Assembly (NCBI GenBank): GCA_050301235.1
Contig: JBNKZD010000204.1
Location: forward strand, 1-64,000
Direction: 5' to 3'
Source: JAFGIN01 sp050301235
Lineage (GTDB): Bacteria; Fibrobacterota; Chitinivibrionia; Chitinivibrionales; Chitinispirillaceae
Length of the DNA stretch: 64,000 nt
Shown here: positions 10,401 through 19,109 of the stretch, piece by piece
Layout of the letters: each line of letters opens with the position of its first letter
Position numbering within the stretch: position 1 is the stretch's first letter
Translations under genes and position numbers: made by a program
The notes under the pieces: model-generated
Database searches by the model: none
Told to the model about the DNA's origin: nothing
The model's input: only the letters and a program-made list of their open reading frames with translations

Positions 10401-12773
10401 TTTCAGCTCGGGGTTTCGTTCTCCTACACACCAGGCATTACACCTTCGGACACCGGTTTTAAAAAGATTATTAAAATGCATCCGGATCTGGATAGTGTCA
10501 TTGTCGCCCTTGACAGTTTGATCCCATTGGATAAGGACCTCGATGTTTTCCTCTGGTTAAGAAAAATCGGGGGAACATGGGCTGAACCTACTCCGCAGTC
10601 AACCGGTAAAATTCATATACCGCCGTTTCAATTTCGGGAGGTGCACTATGAATTCAACTCAAAAGGGGATACAACTTCGTGGATCAATGGACAGGTTCGA
10701 TTAATCACACCACCTGTTGGACAATACGGAGAAGGTAGTTACACAAGTATTATCAGAACCTTTAAAATTGATACATCTAAGGCACCGGGACTCATTACCG
10801 TGGGCAGCAGTTTTGTTTTTTCGGAAAAGACTGTATCGCCAGCATTTTCTATTTATCTAAAATGTACAAATATTCCACCGGAATACTCTCTGCAGGACGT
10901 TCGGATATATCGTTTTGACGGTATAAGATGGATTGTCGACAGGAGCACAAAACCCGGGCGGGACAGCCTTTCTGTTTATGTCAATACTTATAATCTCGAT
11001 ATGCCTTTTGCAGCCATGATCGACATAATGCCACCTGTGATTACAGTTCTAAGTCACAGTGAAAAGATAGTTGAAAAGGGAGTCACCGTCTTCGATACAA
11101 TTTACGTGTCTGACAACACTGGGAATGTGGTATGGAATTATCGGTGTTCAAAGGGTGAACAATCTTTTCCATCCGATGTTCAAAGTCAGACTGAGACACT
11201 GTCTACCGGTTCTGATACAGCGATCGTCTTCATTCAAAAAGAGCTCATCGCGGAAGATAACGGAGTTCGGGCGCAGTTTTTTGCCGATGATGGCCGTTCG
11301 ACTAAAATGGTCGATTTGTCAAGGCGAGTGATTCGTGAGAAGAGCGATCTTACAGTTACTGAAAGTATGAAATGGACGCCGTTGCGAGTGACAGCAACGC
11401 TCGATACTCCATCTGCGGCTCGACTCTTGAATTTTTTAGGTGCGCCCAATTCGGAAGCAGTAAGTTACGATCCCCGGCTTATACGGCTTTTCCGCTGGTA
11501 TCCAAACGTATCTAATGCAGAATTAACAAATAAATGGGTGGAATATTCTGATGGTTTGGAAAGTATTTTTGAATTCAGAAGCGGCAGGCTCCTCTGGGTA
11601 AAAACACGCAACCAAGTGCTCTTTGATTTTGGCAGAGCTGTAACAATGTCGCTTACGGATACTGTTGAAATACCACTTAACAATAAGGGGTGGACTGATT
11701 TTGCCATCCCGTTCATGTTTAACATCAGAGTCGGAGATGTCATTTCTGCTACGCGAAAAACCTCGAATCTTACTGACTCTCTGCAAATATACAAATGGGT
11801 TAAGGACTCGAGCGGAAAGTATCACTGCGATCCTTTCTTTGTGGCAACAAGGAGTGATAATGGATTGGATAGTCTTCCCAGGGTCATGAGCATTTACGAT
11901 GCCGGATTTTCAGTTTACAACCCATGTGATGCACCGGTAACATTGCGAGTTCCCCCGATCCCCGAAGCGCTTTCTCCTGCAGCTGGTCATGTGGCGAAAC
12001 GGGCAGCAGTTGAAGGTTGGGTTGTACGGGTTATTCCAAGAGGTGAAAAAGGAGAGGAACTTTCTTCGGTGTATTGCGGGTATACTCCGACTTTAACAGG
12101 ATCGCACTATTATCCATTACCACCGCGGTTTGGGGGGCCTGAAGTGGGAGTGGTAGAGGAGAAAAGTGGTCAGTTGCTGGGAAGTGTGATTTTTAACGAA
12201 GTAAAGAACGGAGGTTGTACCTATCTGCTCTCATTACGTAATGAAGATAAGAACGCCCGGACGATGCGACTTGAATTGGATCGATGGGGTAATCTGCCTT
12301 CAGAAATGAAAACCACGTTTTATAATCCTTTGAACGGTCAGGTGACTGATGTGAGTGGTAATGAGGATTTTGCGGTAAAGGTTGAAGGACAGACGCAGGA
12401 GTACCTGTTGCTACTGGTTGGTGATGCCAACTATACTGCGGCAGGATTGAAAAAGTTTTTTGATGTAAAGCTTGCGCTGAAAAACGTTTACCCGAATCCT
12501 TTACGCGGTGCGATGCACCTGCAGTATATGGTGCCGTTTGCGAGAGTAGGTGAAGTAAAGTTTAAGGTACTCGACTTGACAGGCAGAACTCTCTGGCAGA
12601 CAACGATAACGGAACACACGATCGCAGGAGGTGTCCGGAGCGTAACATGGAATGGCACAACGAAAATGGGTACACGTATTTCATCCGGATTGTATCTTGT
12701 AAATATGACCGCTTACGACTTTAATTCCCGCGCTATTGGTTCATTCAATAGAAAGATTGCGGTACTGCAGTAG
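7410..12773 (+). CDS. Giant secreted multidomain protein (DUF2341-LamG-Ig-PKD-Fn3-YPNP C-terminal domain)
   Basis: 1787 residues. A signal peptide ends near residue 29 (VFGQ). A DUF2341-like module follows (about 50-140; LLIRVS, ADIRFSKSDN, IVMHYGN), then a LamG/concanavalin-like fold (about 145-345; GVWHINDNFLDAT, DEIRAEDTTRSPDW). Two Ig-like repeats come next (about 360-540; TQPHDTLVSPGDTAAF, IQPEDRAVVEGKAAQF). A PKD domain (about 545-630) carries WYFGDGKS, and an Fn3-like domain lies near 860-950. The last 100 residues read VYPNPLRG ... VLDLTGRTLW ... VTWNGT ... SSGLYLVNM, a FlgD-like/type IX sorting-like module. Such proteins are normally surface adhesins or carbohydrate-binding scaffolds. 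No hydrolase active site was recognised. GGAGG precedes the ATG. Confidence 0.85.
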   Translation: MSGVFSFRSTLTIKILYASVFLISTVFGQENYSSWTYHQKIYINTTNLSLTTDVANFPLLIRVSPASMNGYSTVKTKGADIRFSKSDNSTPLSYEIEKWDSTSGIIWVNVDTVFKNNLSQYIVMHYGNALAVDSSRGAKVFQTSNRFAGVWHINDNFLDATSNANNGANNGTTDVAGIAASGKSFNGTSSTITLTNSLTTTLGTGSPTFSFWQKASVMNNAGTNWNCAAFIGDDEYGDSGDVWYGVTDSNKIGVKAGNGAAVMSKTTLNDSMWHYVVMTRRASDGAISIFIDGQLDTSGTSSSGDKIGDTLNTFGKNLDGKYITGAFDEIRAEDTTRSPDWILLSYGTQKPGQVTVCFQPKIVTQPHDTLVSPGDTAAFFIEARGDSLKYKWQKSTDGSTWKDTGSTGTSYKFKTSLTTDTNTRYRCIVSSHSYNDTCTAVVVKLLPCIPARIAIQPEDRAVVEGKAAQFTARGTGNSISYQWQRKSETTWSSIPGAIDTVCFITANATDNGAIFRCLVIGLCGTDSSQEVTLTVYTKPHAQFNMSDSIGPTPLSVTFEDSSTGSISKWKWYFGDGKSIECSTSTKQVHVFDSAETYQVKLVVEGPGGVDSALKSLRVYPRGGNPIVLTGRYISPDNVELLLKNYGSLQTEAPSPFVSSVKLWIKSGALPLDTAGSKLQKTYDLSLLKAKGSDYLDTIKLSPLSPPDSTYGFATQVMWNDSTVTPFTTTNGLLVLMRDTVKLVNDLKLSALYTPKDTVTFYLDSIQKIDTAKVDSVGLWYGLGSDTVPNFESKTAAVKWWSAQEIVKGASANRFKYVLRSDQFNTTFKALTCAVVLVNKSHIPGDQVKTSIVIGLPLNPVHLRATAVSSNSIRLSWDLLAAQDSIERIRIYYSSSDTLPYNCDFSAIKVDSLVPEPGVIDTTITVSDLKEMTRYRFGARVYKKGLWSTLTNVAVASDSTMETSVSVITNTLILNKLVYDTAPNNVWIFWSDTLVDSSFQLGVSFSYTPGITPSDTGFKKIIKMHPDLDSVIVALDSLIPLDKDLDVFLWLRKIGGTWAEPTPQSTGKIHIPPFQFREVHYEFNSKGDTTSWINGQVRLITPPVGQYGEGSYTSIIRTFKIDTSKAPGLITVGSSFVFSEKTVSPAFSIYLKCTNIPPEYSLQDVRIYRFDGIRWIVDRSTKPGRDSLSVYVNTYNLDMPFAAMIDIMPPVITVLSHSEKIVEKGVTVFDTIYVSDNTGNVVWNYRCSKGEQSFPSDVQSQTETLSTGSDTAIVFIQKELIAEDNGVRAQFFADDGRSTKMVDLSRRVIREKSDLTVTESMKWTPLRVTATLDTPSAARLLNFLGAPNSEAVSYDPRLIRLFRWYPNVSNAELTNKWVEYSDGLESIFEFRSGRLLWVKTRNQVLFDFGRAVTMSLTDTVEIPLNNKGWTDFAIPFMFNIRVGDVISATRKTSNLTDSLQIYKWVKDSSGKYHCDPFFVATRSDNGLDSLPRVMSIYDAGFSVYNPCDAPVTLRVPPIPEALSPAAGHVAKRAAVEGWVVRVIPRGEKGEELSSVYCGYTPTLTGSHYYPLPPRFGGPEVGVVEEKSGQLLGSVIFNEVKNGGCTYLLSLRNEDKNARTMRLELDRWGNLPSEMKTTFYNPLNGQVTDVSGNEDFAVKVEGQTQEYLLLLVGDANYTAAGLKKFFDVKLALKNVYPNPLRGAMHLQYMVPFARVGEVKFKVLDLTGRTLWQTTITEHTIAGGVRSVTWNGTTKMGTRISSGLYLVNMTAYDFNSRAIGSFNRKIAVLQ

Positions 12774-12826
12774 TGTAGCATTTTCTGATACAAAAGAAAC
12801 ACCGTTTCTCCAGACCAGGTCTTAGA

Positions 12827-13162
12827 ATGCAGATTCGGGACAGTTTGGTGCGGGTTGTAATAATTAAGTTTGAAATCTATTCACCATTACAGGGCGATAC
12901 CTACAATGTCGGAGATACTATATTTATTCAATGGGATAAAGATGTGTTTTTGTTAAATCTGGCAGTCATTTCATTTTCAAAAGGTAAGGTTCGCTACATT
13001 ACTCATGATGAAGGAATTGATAGCAAATCACCACAATGGGGAAATTTGGCCTGGAAAATCCCAGATACCATTTCTGATACCACAATACAACAATGTTATA
13101 TTCAAGTTGCTGACTATGAGAATGAACAAATAAACTGCAAGTCCGGTATTCGTTCAAAATAA
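12827..13162 (+). CDS. Small Kre9/KNH1-like Ig-fold protein, possibly a gene fragment
   Basis: 111 residues with the pattern of the Kre9/KNH-like N-terminal domain: IYSPLQGDTYNVGDTIFIQWD, then WKIPDTISDT and CYIQVADYE before a C-terminal SG. In this family the fold is usually a module of a larger secreted protein with a signal peptide. Here there is no signal peptide and only a weak ribosome binding site. The most likely reading is a remnant of a longer gene, but a small intact gene cannot be excluded. It converges on the cellulose operon and marks the junction between AT-rich and GC-rich DNA. Confidence 0.45.
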   Translation: MQIRDSLVRVVIIKFEIYSPLQGDTYNVGDTIFIQWDKDVFLLNLAVISFSKGKVRYITHDEGIDSKSPQWGNLAWKIPDTISDTTIQQCYIQVADYENEQINCKSGIRSK

Positions 13163-13239
13163 ACCGTCTGCGGTTCCTACTTTTATTATAGAATCCACCA
13201 GCGGTGCGTGATTGCTGAAAAAACTCACATGCCGTTCGT

Positions 13240-16200
13240 TCAATCCCCGCGCTTCAGGTTGTCGCCGCCCTTCAGGGCGAACCGCAAAAATGCGATCGCG
13301 CAAATTTCCCGATAGTCATCACCGGTATGCAGCTCGGCCCGTGCCCCGAGGGTCATCTGTGGTGTGAGGAGATAACCGATCTCCATCCCGCCGTTGACTC
13401 CCAGCCCGAGTGATTCGCGACTCGGATACCGGGCTGTTGGTTCGGACACTTGTTCACTTTCCGCAAGCGGATAGAAGGGGGCCTCATCTATCTGGAACCA
13501 CGTCACACCAGGCTCAAGTGTCAACCGCCAGGTCATTGCCTGATAGCTGCCCTGCCAGTCAATTGGCAGGCCGAAGTGAACAAAGCGCTGGGGGCTGAAA
13601 TAGCCGCCGTGGCCGTAACTGAACTCGGACAAGTTGCGCTCGAAAGCAATGGCGGAAACCGCAATACCGGTCTCCAGACGCGTTCTCCTGGAGCGTTGCA
13701 GCTCCCACCCGAGACCCAGGTGCGCTGCGAGTGAATGATTCGGCTCGACATTTGTGCCGGTGAGATAGTTGTAATCGAGGATCGCATAGGATTTGAAGTT
13801 GCGATCATCATGGCGCAAGGTGACAGCCCCGCCCTGCTTCACCACTGCACCCCAGACGCGCCCGGTGCCGGGGTCTGAGACTCCGGCGAACGAGAGTACA
13901 CTTTCATCTACAGCCCGACGCGAGGCTTCAAGACTCAGTGTGACATCGCGGAACGCCCGCTTCCAGAGCAAACCACCGACTATGTTCGAACGGGGGAAAT
14001 TCACCGGGGTGACGCCTAGATCGAGTTGCCAACCGCGGTACCCATATCCTATCCCGAGAGCCACACCTTCTGCCTTGATATCGAGTTCACCGACAGGCCC
14101 CTCGACGGTACCGAAAGGTACTGTATCGGAACTACCATCAGAGGTGAGTTGTCCAGCACTGAGATGCGTGGGTGTGACCTGAAGAGACAGTGTCCCCCAC
14201 GGACTCGGTAACTCCAGACGTGAGGGTGCAGTCAGCTCAAACAGCGCATGTCGGCCGGGCAAACCCTGTCGTGACCGCATTGTCATTTCCGGATTGAGTT
14301 TGGTTCCGGCAGCAGCACGTACCCGCTGCGTTTCGGACTGAATTTCCGAGCGTAAATGCTCGAGTTCGGCTTCTGGATGCCGGGTCTGAGAGGGCGGACT
14401 GGTTGTCGCTTTCACCTTTATAGTGGGCGCCTCGACAGAGTGCATTTCATTCTCAACGAGCCTGCTTGCCTGAGCGAGTTCCTGGAGTGCGCCTGTATAG
14501 CTCTCATCTTTGGCATCCAGGCGAGCAATGAACAGATGAAGGCGCGGATCATCACCTCGCACTTGCAGTCCCTGTTGCAGAGCATGGCGAGCTTCAGCCA
14601 GGTTGCCGCCGCCACTCAAGGTAGTATATGTTAAGCCCTGCAGCGCATCGAGATTGCCGGGATCCAGTTTCAGAACGCCAGCATATAGCCCGGCGGCCGC
14701 TACACAATCACCGGCATCATGCAAAACCCGCCCGTAAGCGTTGGCAATTTGTGGCTCAAGAGGACGTGCTCCGGTCCAGGGTGCCAGCACACTCCGGGCA
14801 CCTGCCAGATCACCTTGTAACCGCAGCGAGTCGGCAATGCGTACCGCACAACCAACACGCAACTTCCGGAGCGCACTCAGGTCTGATGGCGCCAGGCCAG
14901 GCTGAGTGGCAAGTTCCTTGAGAACAGTCATCGCTTCACTGGTGAGGCCAGCCTGCATCAGCAACGCCGCCAACTGTAATTGCACACCCGGCCCCTCGGC
15001 CGATGCCATTTCTTCCGTATGCAACAACAACACGGCATGGTCAACTTCACCGATGTCAGCCCACGCCTCGGCAATAATCGCTAAATAGATCGGGCTGGGT
15101 GCCGTCCGCTCGAGTTCTGAGAGCTGCATGCGGGCGGCACTCACTCCGCCGATGCGAAAAGTACGTACTGCTTTGGCAGCTGCTAGACGCACTTCGAGAC
15201 GACGGCGCAGATTGTCGATTTCATCAGAAGAGATTGAGGTGTCAATGGTTCCGAGCAGTTTGAGGCCGCGCTCGTGTTCGCCTCGCTGTTCAGCAAGTCG
15301 TGCCGCAACCAGAATCGCCTTCGGCATCCTCGGTCTGGCTTTCATCAGCAATTCGACTGAGCGTTGTGCTTCATCAAGATCACCAAGTTCGAGATCAAGA
15401 TTCACCAGGTCGAGCCACACCCGTGAAGCCCGCAAGTCGATCCTTGTCGCAGCCACCAGAGTATCATGTGCAGCAATGACATCACCCGCCTGGCGCAGAT
15501 GCATCGCCCGCAGCCGCAAATGCTCGGCCCGCAGACCTTCCGGACTAAAAGCGGCTGAAGCATCAATTTCACGCAATGTCTCGTTTGCTGCAGCTGCCTG
15601 CTTATCCATGTTAGCGCGGAGTAGTAGCAATACCATCCAGCGTAGACCAGCGGTGTCGGTTGGTGGCGTGGTCAGCAAATCATGTAAGTTGTGTTGGGCT
15701 TTTGGGAGATCGCCCCGCTCGAGTTGAAGATCGACGAGAGGTAAAACAGCCTGGTACCGTTCAGTCGCAGATGAGATTGCCGCATGCTCGAGTAACGCTT
15801 GCGCCTCGTCGAGCCGGCCCTCCTTCCGCATCACGTCGGCACGTTTGATGGCCTGCCAAAGTTCAGCCGTTTGCAACAAAGGTTGCCACATTTTAGGTTG
15901 CTGCGGCGCGAGCTCCTGCGCCTGATACAACAGTTTTGTTGCCTTATCAAAGTCTTCGCGTGCCATTGCGACACTTGCCATTCCCACAAGTGCTTCTGTA
16001 TCGCATTCAGCGCCAGGAATGCTCTGGAACTTCTTTTCGGCCTGGTCCAGTTCGCCTGCCTCGAGGGCTTGAAATGCATGGCGCAAAGTCTCTTGTCGTG
16101 CCACACGTGGCTCGAGCTGTTCCAGGTGACTGCGCAGTTCTTTGTCTTGCGGGTTGGCACTCACATAAGCTCGCAGCCACGGTAGCGCCTGCGGACTCTC

Positions 16201-16878
16201 ACCGAGCCACATGACAGCCTGACGCCAGCCGGCGTGTGCTTCGCTACTTACTGCAGGTATGCCGGCGAGCTGCTGCAGTAACTGGATTCCACGCGTTCGT
16301 GTGGAGGTTACATAGGTGAGATGAAGAGCCAGCGCAAGTTGTACGTGAGCCGCTTTAGGGTACAGCTCGGCCAGACGCTCAAGTCCGGTGTGAGCTGCAT
16401 CCCAGCCATCGGAAGAGGCCGCGAGCACCTGGTAGTATTCCAGGCCCGTTAGGGTAGTGGGCTCGGTTTCACCAAACGCCTTCCAGTAATGTTGCAAGGC
16501 AGCATCGGGACGGCCAGCTTTGGAAAGCAGACGCGCCTCCCGCAGCTCGGCAGCGACCTGGTCGCCTCTTCGCACCATCGCGCGTACAAACGCAAGCCGA
16601 CCATCCTGTGGATCCGCCTCCTGGAGCTCACGCAGACGCTGTTGCGCTTCCGTCTGCGCACCTGTTGTGATAGCATAAATCGCCAGCTCACTTAGTGCAG
16701 TCGCATGATGCGGTTGTGAGAGAAGCAGCTTGCGCCACACTTCGGCTGCTTTATCTGTTCTTCCGTGTTGCATCCAGTTGTATGCCTGCTCTTCGAGGGT
16801 CTCCGTTGTATTACTTTGCGCAGCTACAGGAAAGCATAGCCCAAGCACGAAACAGATTAGAAGGAATAAGACTATCAT
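13240..16878 (-). CDS. bcsC: Cellulose synthase outer-membrane subunit BcsC
   Basis: About 1212 residues. The signal peptide IVLFLLICFVLGLCFPVAAQ is followed by a long array of TPR-type helical repeats (for example AAEVWRKLLLSQPHHATALSELA). The last 350 or so residues form an outer-membrane barrel with the BcsC signature GYFSPQRFVHFGLPIDWQG. BcsC exports the glucan across the periplasm and outer membrane. The ATG at 16878 overlaps the bcsB stop as ATGA and has a GGAGG, whereas the longer frame (to 17028) would have no signal peptide. Last gene of the GC-rich bcs operon. Confidence 0.92.
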   Translation of the reverse strand: MIVLFLLICFVLGLCFPVAAQSNTTETLEEQAYNWMQHGRTDKAAEVWRKLLLSQPHHATALSELAIYAITTGAQTEAQQRLRELQEADPQDGRLAFVRAMVRRGDQVAAELREARLLSKAGRPDAALQHYWKAFGETEPTTLTGLEYYQVLAASSDGWDAAHTGLERLAELYPKAAHVQLALALHLTYVTSTRTRGIQLLQQLAGIPAVSSEAHAGWRQAVMWLGESPQALPWLRAYVSANPQDKELRSHLEQLEPRVARQETLRHAFQALEAGELDQAEKKFQSIPGAECDTEALVGMASVAMAREDFDKATKLLYQAQELAPQQPKMWQPLLQTAELWQAIKRADVMRKEGRLDEAQALLEHAAISSATERYQAVLPLVDLQLERGDLPKAQHNLHDLLTTPPTDTAGLRWMVLLLLRANMDKQAAAANETLREIDASAAFSPEGLRAEHLRLRAMHLRQAGDVIAAHDTLVAATRIDLRASRVWLDLVNLDLELGDLDEAQRSVELLMKARPRMPKAILVAARLAEQRGEHERGLKLLGTIDTSISSDEIDNLRRRLEVRLAAAKAVRTFRIGGVSAARMQLSELERTAPSPIYLAIIAEAWADIGEVDHAVLLLHTEEMASAEGPGVQLQLAALLMQAGLTSEAMTVLKELATQPGLAPSDLSALRKLRVGCAVRIADSLRLQGDLAGARSVLAPWTGARPLEPQIANAYGRVLHDAGDCVAAAGLYAGVLKLDPGNLDALQGLTYTTLSGGGNLAEARHALQQGLQVRGDDPRLHLFIARLDAKDESYTGALQELAQASRLVENEMHSVEAPTIKVKATTSPPSQTRHPEAELEHLRSEIQSETQRVRAAAGTKLNPEMTMRSRQGLPGRHALFELTAPSRLELPSPWGTLSLQVTPTHLSAGQLTSDGSSDTVPFGTVEGPVGELDIKAEGVALGIGYGYRGWQLDLGVTPVNFPRSNIVGGLLWKRAFRDVTLSLEASRRAVDESVLSFAGVSDPGTGRVWGAVVKQGGAVTLRHDDRNFKSYAILDYNYLTGTNVEPNHSLAAHLGLGWELQRSRRTRLETGIAVSAIAFERNLSEFSYGHGGYFSPQRFVHFGLPIDWQGSYQAMTWRLTLEPGVTWFQIDEAPFYPLAESEQVSEPTARYPSRESLGLGVNGGMEIGYLLTPQMTLGARAELHTGDDYREICAIAFLRFALKGGDNLKRGD

Positions 16879-19109
16879 GGTTGCCTCCGTCGTGGCAGTT
16901 GCAACCGGTTCTGCGCCTGGAGCTCGAGTGCCCGCGCGGACTGTCGAACCAGGAACAAAGCTGGTCCAATCAGCATCGGCAAGAGTAAAAGCCAGTGCGT
17001 TGCGAAGAACCAGCGTCCCTTGCGCCACAGAGGCAGCGTTCCGCGAGTAGTACGCGGCCCGAGCACGAAAGCGGCACGGCGGGTGGCACCAGCAAGAAGC
17101 AGATCACCGCCGGGGAGCGATGCTTCTGCATTGCCCATCGCGTCGGCTAAGGCTGGGATCGGATTATTTTCGGTTGCAAGCAAGAGAACCGTGCTGCGGT
17201 CAGGGTTCCAGGGCGATTTGATTCCGGCGACACCAAGAACGGGCGGAACGGTCTGGGCGAAACGGCGGGCTTGATGCAACTGAGTGAAAGCGGAAAATCC
17301 AGTCAGGTAGTTAAGCAACACACCGGGCCGCCACGGACGACGCGGTGCCAGGCCGCTGGGAGTGTAAGCAAATGGCAGCAGGGCTGCATTAGTTTGAAGC
17401 CATGGGTGCCAGTGTCCGCCGGCCACCACTAACAGGTCTCTGTCACGCCCAACCTTCTCGTAGCTGCTGCTTGAGTTCGCGAATACTGCACGGATGGGTA
17501 ACTCGCCCGTAATTGCGGAAACATGCGCTAGAGCAGAGAGCAGTAAGCCGACCTCGGCCGGACTCGGCTGAGGAGTGAGCAGCACGGCGGTCTCACGCAG
17601 ATCGGCGAAACGAGTGAAAGGAAAGCCGTCATAGATGAATAAGTTCACGTCCGGCATGACTGCGAAATGGTGTAACTGTTCGACGTGCAGAACAGTGCTG
17701 CCTTCAATCACGACTCGGGGAAGCACTGGACCCGGCTGCTCACAACCTCTCCTGTCAGGACTGAAATCCGCATGCAGACGCAGCTCATTGTAGCCTGAGA
17801 GTTGACTCGGGTGGATAGCGAAGCGGGCGTGTTGTAGTGTTGGAAGTTGTGCCAGCTCGGGCACTGCCAGCCTGCCAATGAAACGATGGTTCAGTTCTAC
17901 CAGCAGTTCCGGGGGAGGAGCCCCGGGCGGCACGCTTACCCGGTAATCGATCACGAGCGGAATCGACCTGATGAGCCTGGCAAAAAGATCGGGTGCCAGC
18001 CGGAACGAGACCGCCTGGGTCGCCCTTTTCGACCCTTCTAGCACGAGGTCGGTGCCCGTTGTCAAGTCGCTCAGACGGATCGCCTTGTCGCTCTTCACCC
18101 AGCGGGGCGCCTCATAGGGTCGGTACTCGCTTCGGTTACCAGGATAGACACCGCCACGAGCGATATTACCCGCAGCAAATCGCTTTGCGTTCGTCAACAG
18201 CTCCTCAGGCGTTGCCGCCGCAATGACAAGCAGTTTGGCTGCGTCATCTGTATCATTAGGGTTGTTGACCAAACGTACCGTAGGGCCTTCGTCCGTGATC
18301 AGGGCGCGCATCACCTCTGATTCTCCTGCCGCAAGCACAATGACGTTTCCAACGGGAAACTCATTGAAAAAGACTGCAAAACGTAGTCGCGAGCCGCCCT
18401 GAAGTCCGAAATAAGCGGCTACGAGGCTGGCAGCCTGTACCATCTCCAGCGTGCACTCACCCATCAGCGCCACCTGGATGGTGGTTGGCTCCTCCACTCG
18501 GGGATCAACAAATGGCAATGGCAGTAACGCCACATCGTTGGCGATCGGCAGTGCGGCCTGCTGAAGCTCGAGTTCAGCAGTTTTGAGCGCAAGAAGGAGC
18601 TCATCACCTGCCGGCTCGCAGGAGTCTGCGCCCGGCCGGCGGAGCACCAGAAAGTTATCATCGGATAGCAGGGCCGGGTCGATGGTCAGAACTTCAACCT
18701 GCCCCGCAGTCAACTCAAACTGGCCTGCAGTATAGCCGTTGAGAACCACTTCGATGTCGACTGCCCGGCCCTTTTCGACAATTGTGCTGAGATGAAGCCG
18801 AGCCTTGGTCACCAGACGGTCAACTCGTAACCTGAAGAAGACGCGAATCTCGGGGCCGGAAGTGCTGAGTCCGGGAGCTTTTTGGCCGGGTTTCACGATT
18901 GAAATGGTACGCCAACCATTTACTTCAAGTGACTCAGGGGCTGAAGTTTTGGGCACAGAGCGCTCAGTCCGGTCCAGAATAGCAGCTTCTGAGTCAGGGT
19001 TTTGAGCCGCTGGTTTTGCATGCGTCTGTAAAACGCTACCGGTGACCGCAATCATCGCCAGCCATCCAGCCGTCCAGACGAAGTTACATGCTGTCTTTTT
19101 CGCCGTCAT
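16875..19109 (-). CDS. bcsB: Cyclic-di-GMP-binding cellulose synthase regulatory subunit BcsB
   Basis: About 744 residues. An N-terminal export signal (TAKKTACNFVWTAGWLAMIA..) is followed by a proline-rich stretch and the two alternating carbohydrate-binding/flavodoxin-like repeats of BcsB. Visible markers are NGWRTISI, LNGYTAGQF, NNPNDTDDAAKLLVI and YDGFPFTRFADLRETAVLLTP, which aligns with the family's NFPYPFTR.ADLSETAVVLP region. A C-terminal membrane helix (WLLLLPMLIGPALFLV) anchors it beside BcsA. Its start (ATG at 19109, GAAAGG upstream) overlaps the bcsA stop by four bases, and its own stop overlaps the bcsC start. It guides the nascent glucan through the periplasm. Confidence 0.92.
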   Translation of the reverse strand: MTAKKTACNFVWTAGWLAMIAVTGSVLQTHAKPAAQNPDSEAAILDRTERSVPKTSAPESLEVNGWRTISIVKPGQKAPGLSTSGPEIRVFFRLRVDRLVTKARLHLSTIVEKGRAVDIEVVLNGYTAGQFELTAGQVEVLTIDPALLSDDNFLVLRRPGADSCEPAGDELLLALKTAELELQQAALPIANDVALLPLPFVDPRVEEPTTIQVALMGECTLEMVQAASLVAAYFGLQGGSRLRFAVFFNEFPVGNVIVLAAGESEVMRALITDEGPTVRLVNNPNDTDDAAKLLVIAAATPEELLTNAKRFAAGNIARGGVYPGNRSEYRPYEAPRWVKSDKAIRLSDLTTGTDLVLEGSKRATQAVSFRLAPDLFARLIRSIPLVIDYRVSVPPGAPPPELLVELNHRFIGRLAVPELAQLPTLQHARFAIHPSQLSGYNELRLHADFSPDRRGCEQPGPVLPRVVIEGSTVLHVEQLHHFAVMPDVNLFIYDGFPFTRFADLRETAVLLTPQPSPAEVGLLLSALAHVSAITGELPIRAVFANSSSSYEKVGRDRDLLVVAGGHWHPWLQTNAALLPFAYTPSGLAPRRPWRPGVLLNYLTGFSAFTQLHQARRFAQTVPPVLGVAGIKSPWNPDRSTVLLLATENNPIPALADAMGNAEASLPGGDLLLAGATRRAAFVLGPRTTRGTLPLWRKGRWFFATHWLLLLPMLIGPALFLVRQSARALELQAQNRLQLPRRRQP

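Noticed and set aside
13410..16988. Many plus-strand open frames across the bcsC/bcsB region
   Set aside because: They are antisense shadows produced by high GC. They lack ribosome binding sites and family motifs, while the minus-strand genes are complete.
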